NCBI GenBank assembly: GCA_023078555.1
Contig: CM041197.1
Span: forward strand, 9,270,842-9,334,841
Origin: Ulva prolifera
Taxonomy: Eukaryota; Chlorophyta; Ulvophyceae; Ulvales; Ulvaceae
Direction of reading: 5' to 3'
Length of the DNA: 64,000 nucleotides
Part shown: piece by piece, positions 11,449-23,926 of the stretch
Layout of the letters: every line of letters begins with the position of its first letter
Position numbering within the stretch: the stretch's first letter is position 1
The notes under the pieces: model-generated
The model's input: the letters and a program-made list of their open reading frames with translations, nothing else
What the model was told of the DNA's origin: nothing
Database searches by the model: none
Made by a program: the position numbers and the translations under genes

Positions 11449-14287
11449 CTACGCATTGTGTCCGCTGTGCGGCGCCTGTGGCCACTGTGACGAGTGGCGG
11501 TGCGGTGGCAGGCTGAGGCCGATCGTGGCGCCGTCGAGGGCCTGCAGCTCGTGGCTGTTGGCGGCGAGGTCCGCGCGGGCGTCGACGGCGAAGCGGGCCG
11601 CGAGCGCGCGCTGCGCGACAAAGCACTCCGCGGCCGCCCACGCCGCAAACACGAGCCCCAGGAGCCAACCCGCGACGATGTCTTCGATCGCGTGCTTGTT
11701 GTCGATGTAGCGCGACAGGCCGACGTACCACGCCTGCACCGCATGCATGCTCACGCTGCCCCGCCAGTGCATCGGATGGAAAGAGCAGAAGGGCCCCAAA
11801 TCAGGCACAAGTCGGTGCGGTTGCATTGCTGGTGCAGCTGCGGCAAAGCACCCGACGCCGGTCGGTCCCGTACGCATTGCGTGGCCACAGGTGGCCGGGG
11901 GCCAAACGACCCTGCAAGGCCTACGCAGGCAGCAGGTGAGCGTATGCATGAGGGGCGGGCGGAGGGTGCTGGCGGGCAGTGAGGTGATGAGAGCCTACCG
12001 ATTCACGTGCCGGGCATTTGAGCGGGTGTGACAAAGCTTTGCAAAGCATCATGGCCTTGGCGAAAGCTCCATATGATGCCATGTGAACACACCACCACAC
12101 AAACAAATCAAGCTAGACGCTATGGCCTCTGCCACACACAGTTGGAGGAATTCTTTGGTCATCTCCCGGAAGGTGCAGAGTGCGGGGTGGGGGGGGAGGG
12201 CTGTCTACATTCATACGCCACAGCCGCGATGCAAGTTGCTGGCGGGATTGGCCGGCGTGAGTGCGGTGCGGCACAGGGCGCACCAGCGCAAACACGAGGC
12301 CATTGCCGCACGTCATCAGCGCCATGCGTGCGTCCCACATGAGCCTGGACGGCATTCCCGCGCCCCGGCCGACCTCTCGCCGCACAAGCAGGCTGTAGAG
12401 CAGGTAGATGACGGGGTACATGCCGAGGAACATGGCCGCCGAGGCGTGGCCAGAGGGGAAGCTGCGGAGGTAGTCTGCCATGTCCCGGCCATCTGTGCAG
12501 TCGTCCGCCGTTATGCTCCCTGCCGTTGCGGTCGCTAGGCCGGAGGTTGCGCCTCGTTCGGACAGTGCCTCCGCAGCGGACAGGCTGGGCTTGCAGACTT
12601 GCAGGAAGTTCGGCCGAGGCTTGCCGGTCTGCATGCATGAGGAGTCCCTTCCCCAGGAGGCGGTGTGAGTGCTCCGTTCGGCGCTGCTGGATGTGGTGCT
12701 ACGGGGTAGTGCTCCAGGATGGTCATCCCTTGTGTGAGCCGGTGCAGTCGGCGCCCACACGTGGGGAGTCTTCGCATCATGTACAACTGATTCTGATGCT
12801 ACAAGACCCATCTTGGTTTTGAGCCACGTAACATCCCGTGCTTATGGAAGCTAGTCTACCCTGTCCTCACGAGATGCCGACAATTATTTGAATCTGGAAG
12901 GGCAGCTTGCCACTCCGGCAAAGTGGCACCTCTTATCGTGGAGACACTGCGATGTGTGCTGACAAAGTGAACCGCCACTTCAAAGCGGCTACATCAGCTC
13001 TGGGCTGGGAAGCATCCCATGTGGCGTACCCCTACCTGGACATGCTGTATCACCTGTGGCAGAAGACACTGCATGTGACGGGTGCATGGCATTGCCCCAG
13101 CAGGGCAGTGGGCTTAGACTAGCAGAAAGGCGATGGCGATGATGAAGTGCAGCAGAGATGTGGAAACCTGCGCAGCTATGCTGTTGTAGGAAGCTGTGTG
13201 CTGGCCCTGCAGCAGCATCACTGCAGCTGGACTGCATACATTGAGGCGCTGATGTGCCGTGGTTTTCAGTGCAGCGAGCGACAGCCGCGATTCCGTCACT
13301 TCTGCGTACACGGAGGTACTGGGTGTCGACACGACAGCGGTAGCAGCTACATTCCTCCGGCCTTTGCCGGTAGAGCTGCACTCAAGGTTGGTGTTGCCAT
13401 TCCATTGTGCATCATCATCAACACCATCATCATCATGTGCGTGCATTTGCGATGGGAGTGTTGGGTGGATCGCTGCCTGTGAGAGATTTGCACCGGGCTC
13501 CACCTTTCCTGTGCGGAAGATGGGTGATTACGAGACACTCTGCTGATTAGGCTGCCACACCTCTGGGGGCAGCGGTGCGACTTGCGGGATGCCTCACGTT
13601 TTGGTCGTGTTTGTTTGATACTTATCGACCTGAGCCATGCACGGCGGAACATGAGTGACCCATGAGATGATTCCATGGCCTGCATGCATCCCCAACGGAG
13701 AGGAGGTGGGCATAGTGGCAGCCAGGCGTCCCAGGCCATACATGGCCACTATATCACGCAGTGACAGACGAGGGAAGGGTACGGCCAGTGCTCAGATGGC
13801 CTACGTACGTGATGCTGCATTGCATGAGTTGTCAGTCGACATGTTGCGTGGCTGTGACCAGGTAAGTCTGGACGTATATAGCTGTACAGCAAGAAATAAG
13901 CGGCGATCGCACCAGAACAGATGAAAGTTGCTGTATGCAGATGTGCGCCAAGAAGCCAGTCAGTAGGTAGACCACGGATTGCGTGTAGTTGTCTATCTGG
14001 AGCTGCCTCGGAAGCTGTGGATGCATGATGTAAAACTCGGTCACCGCCAGCAGGATGAATGAAAATATGAAGCCAGGAACAAGAAACTCGATGGCGGCGA
14101 TAGTGGATTTGTTATTTGGGTGCAAGACGGTTGCGTCGAAAGGGAAGATGGGCCGCTGAGTAGGCTCAACATCACCAAACGCAACAATGCCCAGGGGGAT
14201 GCCGGCAACAAGCAGAACCATCACTAGTGGAAAGCATGCTGCTCTGGGCAGACGGAGGGGCGCCTTTGGGCCAGGCTCGACAGGCAT
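11449..14287 (-). CDS. PAP2-type lipid phosphate phosphatase (phosphatidate phosphatase)
   Basis: An integral membrane enzyme expected to dephosphorylate phosphatidate and related lipid phosphates. Confident exons are 14287-13913, 12628-12284 and 11733-11449, all in phase. Six hydrophobic helices are visible, three before and three after the first catalytic motif. Motif 1 ends TGKPRPNFLQVC, motif 2 is FPSGHAS, and motif 3 is SRYIDNKH (SRX5H), the histidine-containing set of this superfamily. The lysine that should open motif 1 (KX6RP) is not in the confident exons, so at least one small exon lies between 13913 and 12628. The start at 14287 (MPVEPG) is the first in-frame Met after an acceptor-like ctgcag, so an upstream exon is possible. 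The C-terminal tail is Ala-, Arg- and His-rich. GC content is much higher in the two 3' exons than in the first. Confidence 0.85.
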
Positions 14288-15266
14288 GAGGGCAATGTAT
14301 CGTTTGGGTCCCTGCAGTGGGCAGGGAGTGGTGTGACGCGCAGTCCCACAAAGACAGGCACCAGATGCACTGTGCTGAAGCAAGCTGGTGTCCATACCGT
14401 GGCATGCGATGATAATTACCTGTTCAACGAGAGTTCACCAAGGGCGCGCTCACGAGTCGTTACGACAATGATCACGCGTACGCCAGGTCACTGCATTCCT
14501 GTACAAAATACAAGCACTGCACTGAGGCCATACAAAAAATTGAAGCATTTGTCTGAGATGATGCAGCTGTATCTCCGAGAGCTAGAGATACCGATGCACT
14601 CTGAGCTCATTCCATCTACATAAAGCGGGACCCGAGATTTGTCCGCGGCTGTCAACAGCTTTGTCGGGTATGCCGTCCCCCATGAGATCCCAGCCCCTCC
14701 AGGCCCTGACCTATCCCTGCATGTTCCTCGACCGTGTTGTACGTGCACGACCGTCGCACACATAGTGACCCTGTGCACGGTGGTGGGGAAGTATAGCGTG
14801 AAACTGGCGCACACGGACTCTATCAGCGAAACTTCGCTTCGTGACGTGAGCTGCAAAACGATGTTGGAAGATCCGAGGCCGCCCGAAACAAAACAGTCGT
14901 GTGCAATCATTAGGTGCACATGTATCTCGATGTACACATCGGTAGACATCGGTAGATGGAAACGCCAGATCATAAGCACGGCTGTCCACATTAAGCAACG
15001 GAAGTCCTTGCGCGTTTTGCGGTATCAACTATCATGGTTCCGTACTTCGTGAGGTCAAACTGGTGGACGCGGTGTGCGGACGTGGTCGGCCTCTGTGATC
15101 TGGGTCCACACATGCAAACCACACATCAATTCGGTGCCATGGCTCGCAAGGCTACACGGCTCTTCCCCGGCCCGAGAGCGAATGTCATTGCATACAAGTG
15201 CCATCGCAGCACACAGACCGGCCACAAGACAGCGTCATCCGCGTAGTTCTAGCCTTGCGTGCCAAG
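14288..15266. promoter_or_regulatory. Spacer between divergent lipid phosphatase and dehydrogenase genes
   Basis: About 980 bp between two divergent start codons. No gene recognised. It should hold both promoters and possibly a first exon of the phosphatase. No motif could be assigned. Confidence 0.35.
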
Positions 15267-18200
15267 ATGGGGCGCGGAACTGCTTCCAAGCTGATTAGGC
15301 GTGTCATCGCCAGTTTGGAGGCTGCTGGTGTGAATACGACGTCCAGTACAACCCAAAGGTCTTTTAAGTCATCATCTGGAGCTGTTAATCAGGCCCGCGG
15401 CTTTGCGCAGCCTGCCGTAGCGAGCAAGACCGCTCAAACACTTCCTCTGTACACTGATTTAGTAGGCGCTGTTTCGATTCGCAGTGAGCAGACCAAGGAT
15501 TTGAAGCCTGATGTATACTATAACGTTGATGGGCATCGAGTAGATGATGGGCGATTTACCTCGTTTGCGAAGGATGTGAAGCAGTTCCTTCCCGCAGCGC
15601 GCATCTTTACTGACCCAGTGAGGACGTTTGCATACGGGACAGATGCATCATTTTACCGGCTCAATCCCAAGATGGTCATCAAGGTGCATAGCGAGGAGGA
15701 GATGACCCGGCTACTGCCAATCGCTCGGAAGCACGACGTCCCCGTGACGTTCAGAGCTGCAGGAACTTCCCTGTCTGGGCAAGCGTTGACAGACAGTGTC
15801 TTGCTGAAGATCAGCCATACCGGAAAGAACTTCAGGAACTACACTGTCCATGTGCGATGCCGTATCTCGGTGGTGCACTAACGTCAACGTGTTGCATCCC
15901 ACCGCCAGGCGTTGGTTCATCTCCGCATCGTCACGGGACGAGGCAACAAATTGCATGTAGTCCTTAGCATCTTTATACTGTTTCTGTTTATGTTGTATGT
16001 CTGATAGCGGTTCAGGCAAAAGCGGCATCACGTTACGGCAGCAACATGATCTCGTCCTATCATCGTGCAGCACTGTGTTCGAAACCGCAGTTGTGCGGTC
16101 ATGGCAGCAGCAATCAAAAGCGCTGATCCACCACGTGTGCTTTGTGATCGACGATTTAAGGCCCTTTGTTCTCGCCATTGTGTGGAGCACTTGTCGTGTT
16201 CACGCTGTACACCTCAGCTTGCTCAACGCACGAGCGAACCTACCCAGCGGTCTTCATCTCAACTTCATCCCTCTCAGTCTAGATGTTGTTGATTCTTCAT
16301 ATATCCGTGCCAACTTCACCGTAGATACACAATCCACCAACGGGCGAGACTACCACCCAATATCCTCTAACAGGCTCCGCATGGGCACCATCTTCAGATT
16401 TGAGATGTGTCATGATTACAATATTTCGCATGCAGGGGGATGGCTCACAGATCACGGTGGAGCCGGGACTTATTGGAGGAGAAGTGAACAAGATCCTAGA
16501 GAACCATCATAAAGCCAGTGGCACAAGCACCCAGTACAAAATCGGCCCGGATCCCTCCTCCATCGACTCGTGCATGATTGGCGGAATCGTGGCGAACAAC
16601 TCGTCTGGGATGTGCTGCGGTGTGAGCCAGAACACATACCACACGCTCAAGGATCTACGTGTGGTGTTTGCGGATGGAACGGTTCTCGACACTGCAGTTC
16701 CTGAGTCCCGCGAAGCATTCCTCAGCTCACATGCTGACCTCGCAGCATCCGTCTCCCAGCTCGCAGAGCGTGTCCAGGTGCTGCCCGGTTCACCCTTTTC
16801 CTGCCATCTGCTGCTTGTCTAGCATTCACCTCAGCTGCCCATGGTCACTGATGCCCCAGAGCGGGGCGTCATGCGATACATGTAAAGTGAAGTAAATCTA
16901 GATTTATTGAGCATGTGGCATGGGCATCACAAAGGGAGTGGTGGCTGCTTGTATAAGCCGGCGCCTTGACTCTGTGCTGACTCGGGCGCACGCATGGTGT
17001 ACTGGTAGTTGCTCTGCTCATTTTCGGGGCCCATGTATGCCTGGGGTCCATCGATGCACGCCCTCGCCCACGTCAAGCCACTCACGCCTGAACCACACCA
17101 TCACATTCCATGCTTTCCAATCAATCCGGCGCCGCATCGTGCGGGCCGCCCCGCCCGGTCCAGATCAGACCCATGCACCTCTGCATGCGCTCCATGCATC
17201 CGGCGCATGTAGGCGGACCGCGAGCTCACCAACCTCATCCGCCGCAAGTTTAGCATCAAGTGCACGACGGGCTACAGCATCAACGCGCTCGTGGACTTCC
17301 CGGCATCAGACCCGATCGAGATCATCAAGCGCCTGCTCATCGGCTCGGAGGGCACGCTCGGGTTTGTCAGCCGCGCGACGTACAACACCGTGCCGGAGTG
17401 GCCCCACAAGGCCTCGGCGTTCATCGTGTTCCCGGACGTGCGCAGCGCGTGCGCGGGCGCGTCGGTGCTCCGCGACGAGACGGCCGTTGACGCCGTCGAG
17501 CTCTTTGACAGGTGCGGCCCGCACTGGGCTCCGTCCCCTTGATGCAAGACTCTGTTTGGCTCTCGCGCGGTATGTGTGTGGATACAATTCGTGAGCTGTG
17601 TTCGCTCAGGTGGGTGCGTGTATGCGTGTGTAGTTAGCAGGGGCACCTGCGTCGGTGCCTGCCGCTTCGCCACGGCCTTTGTTTTGCTCTCGCAAGGCAC
17701 CCGTGCGTGCTCAGCTGCTGCGGCTCTGCCCCGTGTACCTTCCATTTAGAGTCTGATGTCTGTGGCAGACGCTGCAGTGCTTGAGCCTCTGTGCGTAGCA
17801 TCTTCGCGCTTTGCATGCATGCTGCTGAGCGCTGGGGTGGAGAGGGCCAGGGGCTCACACTCTCTGCCACACCGGCGGTTGAGCTCGGCTTCGCCGGGAA
17901 GCCGTGTGGCTCTATAGCAGTACCACCCTCGATCGGGCAAACTGAAGGCGTCCGCCGGACACCATGCATGCTGAGGCAATGGCGGCGCGGTGCAGGGCGT
18001 CGCTGCGCGAGTGCGAGGCGAACGAGGAGCTGTGCGGGCTCGTGGATATCGCGGGCGCGGACGAGACGGCGGCGGCGCTGCTGATTGAGTGCCGCGGGCG
18101 CTCCGCAGAGGACCTCGAGGCTCGCATCGCCGAGGTGAACGCCGCCGTGCGCCGCGCGGGGCTGCCGCTCGGGTGCAATGCTGCGCGGCCGCGCACCCTC

Positions 18201-20950
18201 GAGGACTACGCCTTCCGGCACGAGCCCGCGGAGTACAAGGTCTTCTGGGACGTGCGTAAGGGCCTCATCCCCATCGTCGGCGCCGCGCGAGAGCCCGGTG
18301 CGCCCTCCATCCCACCCCCCTGGTATCCGCTGCACACGGAGCAGCCCATGCAGAGGCCGCGGCGCGGTTTGTGATGAGGTGGGACATGCTGTTGTGTATC
18401 GCTGGGCTGGCTATGTGCAGCGTAGTGGTCAGGAGCGGTCAGGAGGCGAAGCGCTCCAGGCATTGGCCTGTGGGATATGTGCGGTCAGGGGGTGCTCCAT
18501 GAGTGTGGTGTGTGGCCGCCGTGCCTGTGGCGTGGGAGGGAAGGGCGCTGGGCCGGCGGCATGCGTGTGGCGGCCGTGCGCCAGTCAGCACGCCACAGGC
18601 CGCGGGGCAGCGGACAGCTGCAAACGCCTGTGGTCTCTGCTGCCACCGTGGCGCCGCGTCGCAGAGGCACGGGAGCCTTTCACTGCCACTGAGCCTCAAG
18701 CGGCCAAGTCCTGCACGTGCTGCATGTGTACTGTGGGACAACACGGCGCCGTGCGTGATGGTGTGGCGAGGTGTGCAGGCACGTCGATGCTGATCGAGGA
18801 CGTCGCGTGCCCCGTGGACAAGCTGCCGGACATGATGATCGACCTGATTGACATGTTCCAGCGGCACGGCTACGCGGATGCGTCATGCTTCGGGCACGCG
18901 CTCGAGGGCAACCTGCACCTCGTGTTCTCGCAGGGTTTCCGGGACGCCGCGGAGATTCAGCGCTTCACCGACATGTTTGAGGAGATGTGCTACATCGTCG
19001 CGACGAAGCACAGCGGCTCCCTCAAGGGTGCGCCTCCGGATCGCGGGCAGTGTCTTGTGTTTTTCAAGATGTTTCTGTACGAACATGAACTGATGAATGG
19101 CAGAGCAGCGCAAGGCGACTGAACAGCATTGCACTCCGGGTGGCGGCCGGCCGTGGCTGTGCATGCGGAGCGGCTGGACAGTGGTGGCATGGCCGCTGGA
19201 GCGCCTGCTGTGGCCTCGCTCCTGAGCGTGGGTTCCTGTTGATCGTATGAGGGTGTCTCATTGGCAGCCCTCCTTGCAGTGTCCCTGTGCCATCCACGCA
19301 CGAGGTCGGGTCCGTGCGTGGCTACAGGTGTACAGCGAGGGTGTGGCATGACGGGCATCGGCCGTGCAGGTGAGCACGGAACGGGGCGCAACGTGGCGCC
19401 GTTCGTCGAGATGGAGTGGGGCTCCAAGGCGTACGAGCTCATGTGGGACCTGAAGCAGATCTTCGACCCCGACTTTGTGCTCAACCCCGGCGTGCTGCTC
19501 AACCGCGACCCCGACGCCCACCGCAAGTTCTTCAAGCCCTCCCCGACGGCCTCCCCGATCGTCGACCGCTGCATCGAGTGCGGCTTCTGCGAGAGCAACT
19601 GCCCGAGCCGCGACATCACGCTCACGCCGCGGCAGCGCATCGCGACGTACAAGGAGATCACGCGCCTCCGCGGCCTCGGGGACGGCGCGGACGCCGCAGC
19701 GAAGGAGCGGCTCGTCGCGTTTGAGAAGGCGTTTGACTACGACGGCGACGCGACGTGCGCTGCGGACGGCATGTGCCAGCAGAAGTGCCCCGTCAAGATC
19801 AACACCGGTGCGCGCTGCTGTCGATGTTGCGTGCTGTGCTGCGTGCTGTGCCGCGTGCTGTGGTGTTTGCCGAAGCGCCGATGCGGCTGTGCGAGGCGAA
19901 TGTACATGAGTACCGACTGTTGCATGGTAGAGCAGCCAATCAAGCATCGCACCAATCAACAAAGCTTGGTTGCGGGGCTACGAAGCGCGTGAGATGGTGT
20001 GGCATTCATCTGCAGGTGATCTGATCAAGTCGCTGCGTGTGGAAGCGCTTGACCAGCCGGGCGCCGCGTCCAACGCGTCGATGTTCATGGCGGACCGCTT
20101 CGAGTCGTTCACGCGTGTCGTGCCGCCGTTCCTGAACCTGGTGAGCCTCGCGCACCGCGCCATCGGCGCTGCACCGCTCGAGGGCATCTCCGGCTTCCTG
20201 AACCGCGCCTCTGGCCACCTCGTGCCGAAGTGGAACCCGCACATGCCCCGGGGTGCGGCACCGCTGCAGCCGCCGCTCGCGCCTGCCCCCGCGCCGGCCC
20301 CCACCGCGCGCGAGATCCCCCGCAAGGTCGTGTACATGCCGTCGTGCGTGACGCGGATGATGGGGCCGTCCCTGCAGGACACGGAGACGGAGCCCGTGCA
20401 TGCCAAGCTCCTGTCCATCCTCTCCAAGGTGCGCTGCTCCCCCTCCCTTCCCCTCGCATGCGTGCGCCTGTGTGCATGTTTCCCATGCATCCGGGTGTCC
20501 GTATGCTCCCCCTCTGCACACGCATGATGCAGCAGCTGGACTATGGTACCGTCTCATTTAGGTACGTCTCTTATGGCCGCGCGTTCATTGCTCCCGCGGT
20601 GGTTGCCCCCCACCTCCGTACGTGGCGGCCGCAGTCAGGGGTGAGCTCGTGTGGTGCAGGCCGGCTACGAGGTCGTGTACCCTGAGGGCATCGAGGGCAG
20701 CTGCTGCGGCATGATGTTCAACTCGCGGGGCTTTGCGTCGGCGGCGGCGAAGAAGATGGGCGCCCTCGAGGAGTCGCTGCTCGCGGCGTCGGACGGCGGC
20801 AAGGTGCCGATTATCTGCGACACAAGCCCATGCCTCGCGCAGGTCAAGACGAGCCTCTCGACGCCCGCGCTGCGCTTCGCGCTGTACGAGCCCGTGGAGT
20901 TCATCAACCACTTCCTGGTCGACAAGCTCGAGTGGACGCAGGTACGTGCC

Positions 20951-20985
<35 letters not shown>

Positions 20986-22021
20986 CGGGGGGCAAGTGTC
21001 TCACCCCGGCGCCTGGCTTGAGTGTTTTGATGTGCTGACTGGATGTGCACCGCGGCTGTCAGCTTGATTGCGCTGCCGCTGCCGCAGCGATCCTGTTCTC
21101 GGTAGGCCTGCGTTGTTGAGCGAGAGGCGGTGTGGGCGTCGCTGGGGTTCGTGGCACAGCCCATGTAGACCTGTGTCCTGGCCACGACCGGTTCGGCCCG
21201 CCCCGTTGATCCCGTGTTCGAGGAGGCTTTCCGGGCCCCGGAATGGGCCCGTTCGTGAATGAAATGACCACTGCGGAGGGGCGTTGCAGTCGGCTGTGCC
21301 AGCGCTGACGTGCTGCGTGCTGCGTGCAGGTGAAGGACACGGTTGCGATCCATGTGCCGTGTAGCAGCAAGAAGATGGGCATCGAGGCGGCGTTCATGAA
21401 CCTCGCGCGCCGCTGTGCTAAGGACGTCAAGCCGACCGCCGTGCCGTGCTGCGGCATGGCCGGCGACCGGGGCATGCGGTGCGGCCCCTCCCCTCTGCCT
21501 CCCGTCTTCTCTCCGGGGTTTCCTTACCTCGCTGCCATATTGCGCTGTGCTCAGCGCCGGCTGTAGCCCTCACTCCACCCTTTGATGCTGGCATCGACGT
21601 GCTCCTGCCATATGACGCTGCATGAGACGTGAGGTCACCAGTCAGCTTTTGCTGTGGCTGGGTGACGCGAGAAGGCGCCGGGAGGGCGGGCAGCTCCATG
21701 CTGCGCCTGAAGTCCGCTGCCATGCCCTACCCCTAGACCTGTGGCCACACGTGTCATTCCTACGGGGGGTTGCATCAGTGGCTGCGGCGGCTCTTGCATT
21801 CCACCAGCGAAGCTGAGCGTGGTGGCCGTGTGTGCAGGTACCCTGAGCTCACCGCGGCGAGCCTGCAGCACCTGGACACTCAGGGCTGCTCCGACGGCTA
21901 CTCGACGAGCCGCACGTGCGAGATGTCCCTCAGCCACCACTCTGGTGTCAACTTCCGTGGCCTCGTGTACCTCGTGGATGAGGCTTCCTCCCCTAAGGCG
22001 CCGTCCGCCGGCCCACGATGA
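15267..22021 (+). CDS. GYD1: FAD/Fe-S glycolate (D-lactate) dehydrogenase, mitochondrial, GYD1-like
   Basis: Likely oxidises glycolate (and/or D-lactate) and passes electrons to the respiratory chain, the chlorophyte photorespiratory route replacing glycolate oxidase. Ten exons: 15267-15851, 16436-16777, 17213-17511, 17996-18297, 18779-19027, 19370-19807, 20016-20428, 20660-20941, 21330-21478, 21838-22021. They total 3243 nt, 1080 residues, with every phase agreeing (Chlamydomonas GYD1 is about 1095). The first ~60 residues are Arg/Ser-rich, mitochondrial presequence-like. The FAD PCMH domain shows AAGTSLSGQA (~165) and GGIVANNSSG (~244), then IGSEGTLGFV. The FAD-linked C-terminal domain ends near HSGSLKGEHGTGRN. 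Two 4Fe-4S motifs follow, CIECGFCESNCP (~660) and CAADGMCQQKCP (~722). Two CCG motifs (GSCCG, VPCCG) close the protein. Exons 1-2 have moderate GC; exons 3-10 are strongly G/C-ending. Substrate preference cannot be read from sequence; YdiJ-like D-lactate dehydrogenase is the alternative. Confidence 0.93.
16881..16912 (+). repeat. Dispersed 32-bp AAAGT/TCTA element, copy B
   Basis: Begins TGTAAAGTGAAGTAAATCTA and ends ATTGAGC, in intron 2 of the GYD1-like gene. It is the same length and order as copy A with a few substitutions. This copy contains the palindrome TAAATCTAGATTTA. Confidence 0.7.
20952..20984 (+). repeat. Poly-C run (33 C) just inside a 5' splice site
   Basis: The run starts 10 nt after the GTACGT donor at 20942 of GYD1 intron 8, so the sense transcript carries poly-C. 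See the poly-C finding. Confidence 0.9.
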
Positions 22022-22024
22022 TCA

Positions 22025-22044
22025 CCCCCCCCCCCCCCCCCCCC
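22025..22044 (+). repeat. Poly-C run (20 C) immediately after the GYD1 stop codon
   Basis: It begins three bases after the TGA at 22019-22021, within the expected 3' UTR, again C on the sense strand. Confidence 0.9.
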
Positions 22045-23926
22045 TGCCTTGGTCCCCTCTGCTGACACGCTGCACTGCCAGCTGTGCAGTGGGAGCGCCG
22101 AGTCGTCGCGGGCGGAGCTGCCGTATGGCGCAGCACGCATGGGGGCGTTGTGCGAGGAGGCGTGGCATGGCATCCGGGTGGACGCCTGCATGGCGGATTT
22201 AGTTGAGTTGTGATGGGCAGGGTGGGTAGTATGCCGTGGGGTTTGCTCGTTTGGGGTTGCTGGCACGTCTTTCACAGCACAGGTGCTGGCAGCGCGAGAA
22301 TGCAGTGTCTAGCCGGGGTGTTAGACGTGGTGGTTTGTGTGGCTGAGGACACATTTGCAGCACTGGGCATACCAGTTCCTCAGCAGCGTTTCTTTCCCAG
22401 AGCATGCGTTGTCAGGCATGTGCAGCAAGTGACGGTGTACGAGGGTGGAGAGGTCAGGTGTGTGTGCCTCGCAGTGGTTTGCAGGCTGGCGATTTGGGGG
22501 TTTTGTTTCCGTCAATAGATTTAAGACCAGCGGCAGGGTGTGCCGCGTGTTCAGTGCCGTCCATGGCTGTGTCCTGATCATGTGTGTCTTGACCCCACCA
22601 GATGGAGTGGCATGTGCAATGGTGTAGTCAGAGCCTATGCACAGTAAAGATAGTACGTATGCTCTTGTGACAGATAGATGCGGGATATGCAGCTGAGCGA
22701 ATCACAAACTTACATGTGTAGCATGATGCAATCAGAAGACGATCATTGACAAGAAGACATTTGCACTGGTCATCAACCTTACATGAAATCCCTCCATCTC
22801 TTCCTCGAAACGCGAGGTTTGTGAAAATTTGTGGGCTTGGGCTCCTGCAAACCCTGTCGCGTTTGTGACCAGCTGCGCAAAAAATGCAATACCGAAGGGG
22901 ATGGCAGCGCAAATCTTGGAGGTCCCATTGTATGGCAGATAACCAGAACGGTCAACCAAATGTTGCAAACTAAAACAGTTAAGCACGCTGTCACCTGAGT
23001 GCGTGGGGACTTCAAACTGCTGTAGCGTACAGTGCGCCGGGGAGGCATAATCGCAAGAGCTCCGCCTCCAGGCATCGGCTTGAGAACAATAGGTCAAACA
23101 TGCATGATAATTAAAAAATGATGCATCCACAATCGATTGCGCGAATTGTAGCCCGGATTCGTTGCAGACTGCATGTCGCGTGTGCACCACTAAACGCCAA
23201 TGTCGCGTGCACCACAGACTACACACGTCATAAGGAAGCTGCACCAATTAGCAGGTGATTCTGAAAGGGTATCTACACATGCTCGATTTGGACGACAGAA
23301 ACGATACTAGATGCATACATGGGAGCAACAAGACAGTGATTGTGTACTACACTGTCACACACTCAAAAGTATGTGACCCCCACCGCGGGAGAACGCTGTG
23401 TATGAGCAGATTATAGACCTGCTACATGTCGCGACTTTGATAGCCAGCGACTGTCTACAATCATGAGAGATAGTGATACACAGACTGTCGCGCGTCTGTG
23501 ACACATTGCCAACTATATCACAATGGCACGGACGTTCACAGGTGGTTCAAATAAGGCGCATTGATTGTTTGTCTCAAGTTCCTGTTTGTAGACTGCAGCA
23601 TGTGTGCGCGTAGCCGTTCCTGTGCCTACAGGGGCGTATGCCTGTGAAGGCGACAGGTGCCGCTGCTGAAAATTTGTGATGTGTCGGAATTGGTCGAAAC
23701 TCGCGCCCGTCATACTTGATTAAGACTAACTCTAATGTTTCAGCCGCATGTTACCGCGTTTGCTTTAATCTTTTCTGTTTTCAAGCGGCGTCACACTCCG
23801 GACAAAGGCCCTGAAGTCCCGCGGCGGCAGCGAGCTTTCTGTAGTGTATCTTTTTACACCTGCTGGTGACACAGCTGCACCTGAGGTCACTGAATCTGGT
23901 GAGCGGATCACGTCAACACCTTCAAT
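22045..23926. other. Intergenic region, one weak minus-strand ORF
   Basis: It holds the 3' flank of GYD1 and the upstream region of ATX1. A minus-strand frame at 22732-23247 could encode 171 residues with a hydrophobic stretch (CAAIPFGIAFFAQLV), but I recognise no family and see no supporting splice pattern. Low-GC sequence from about 22.6 kb onward contrasts with the GC-rich GYD1 exons. Confidence 0.3.

Noticed and set aside
11494-12822. Plus-strand ORFs of 100-160 codons
   Set aside because: They are antisense to the lipid phosphatase exons carrying PSGH and SRX5H.
16881-16912. AAAGT/TCTA element as a polyadenylation signal
   Set aside because: It contains TGTAA, used by green algae, but the copies lie within introns of GYD1 and proteasome alpha-2, not at gene ends.
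18178-19122. 314-codon plus-strand ORF
   Set aside because: It is in a shifted frame over GYD1 exon 4, runs through an intron, and agrees with the true frame only over exon 5.
22732-23247. 171-codon minus-strand ORF with a hydrophobic stretch
   Set aside because: No family recognised, no splice support, and similar ORFs occur by chance at this composition.
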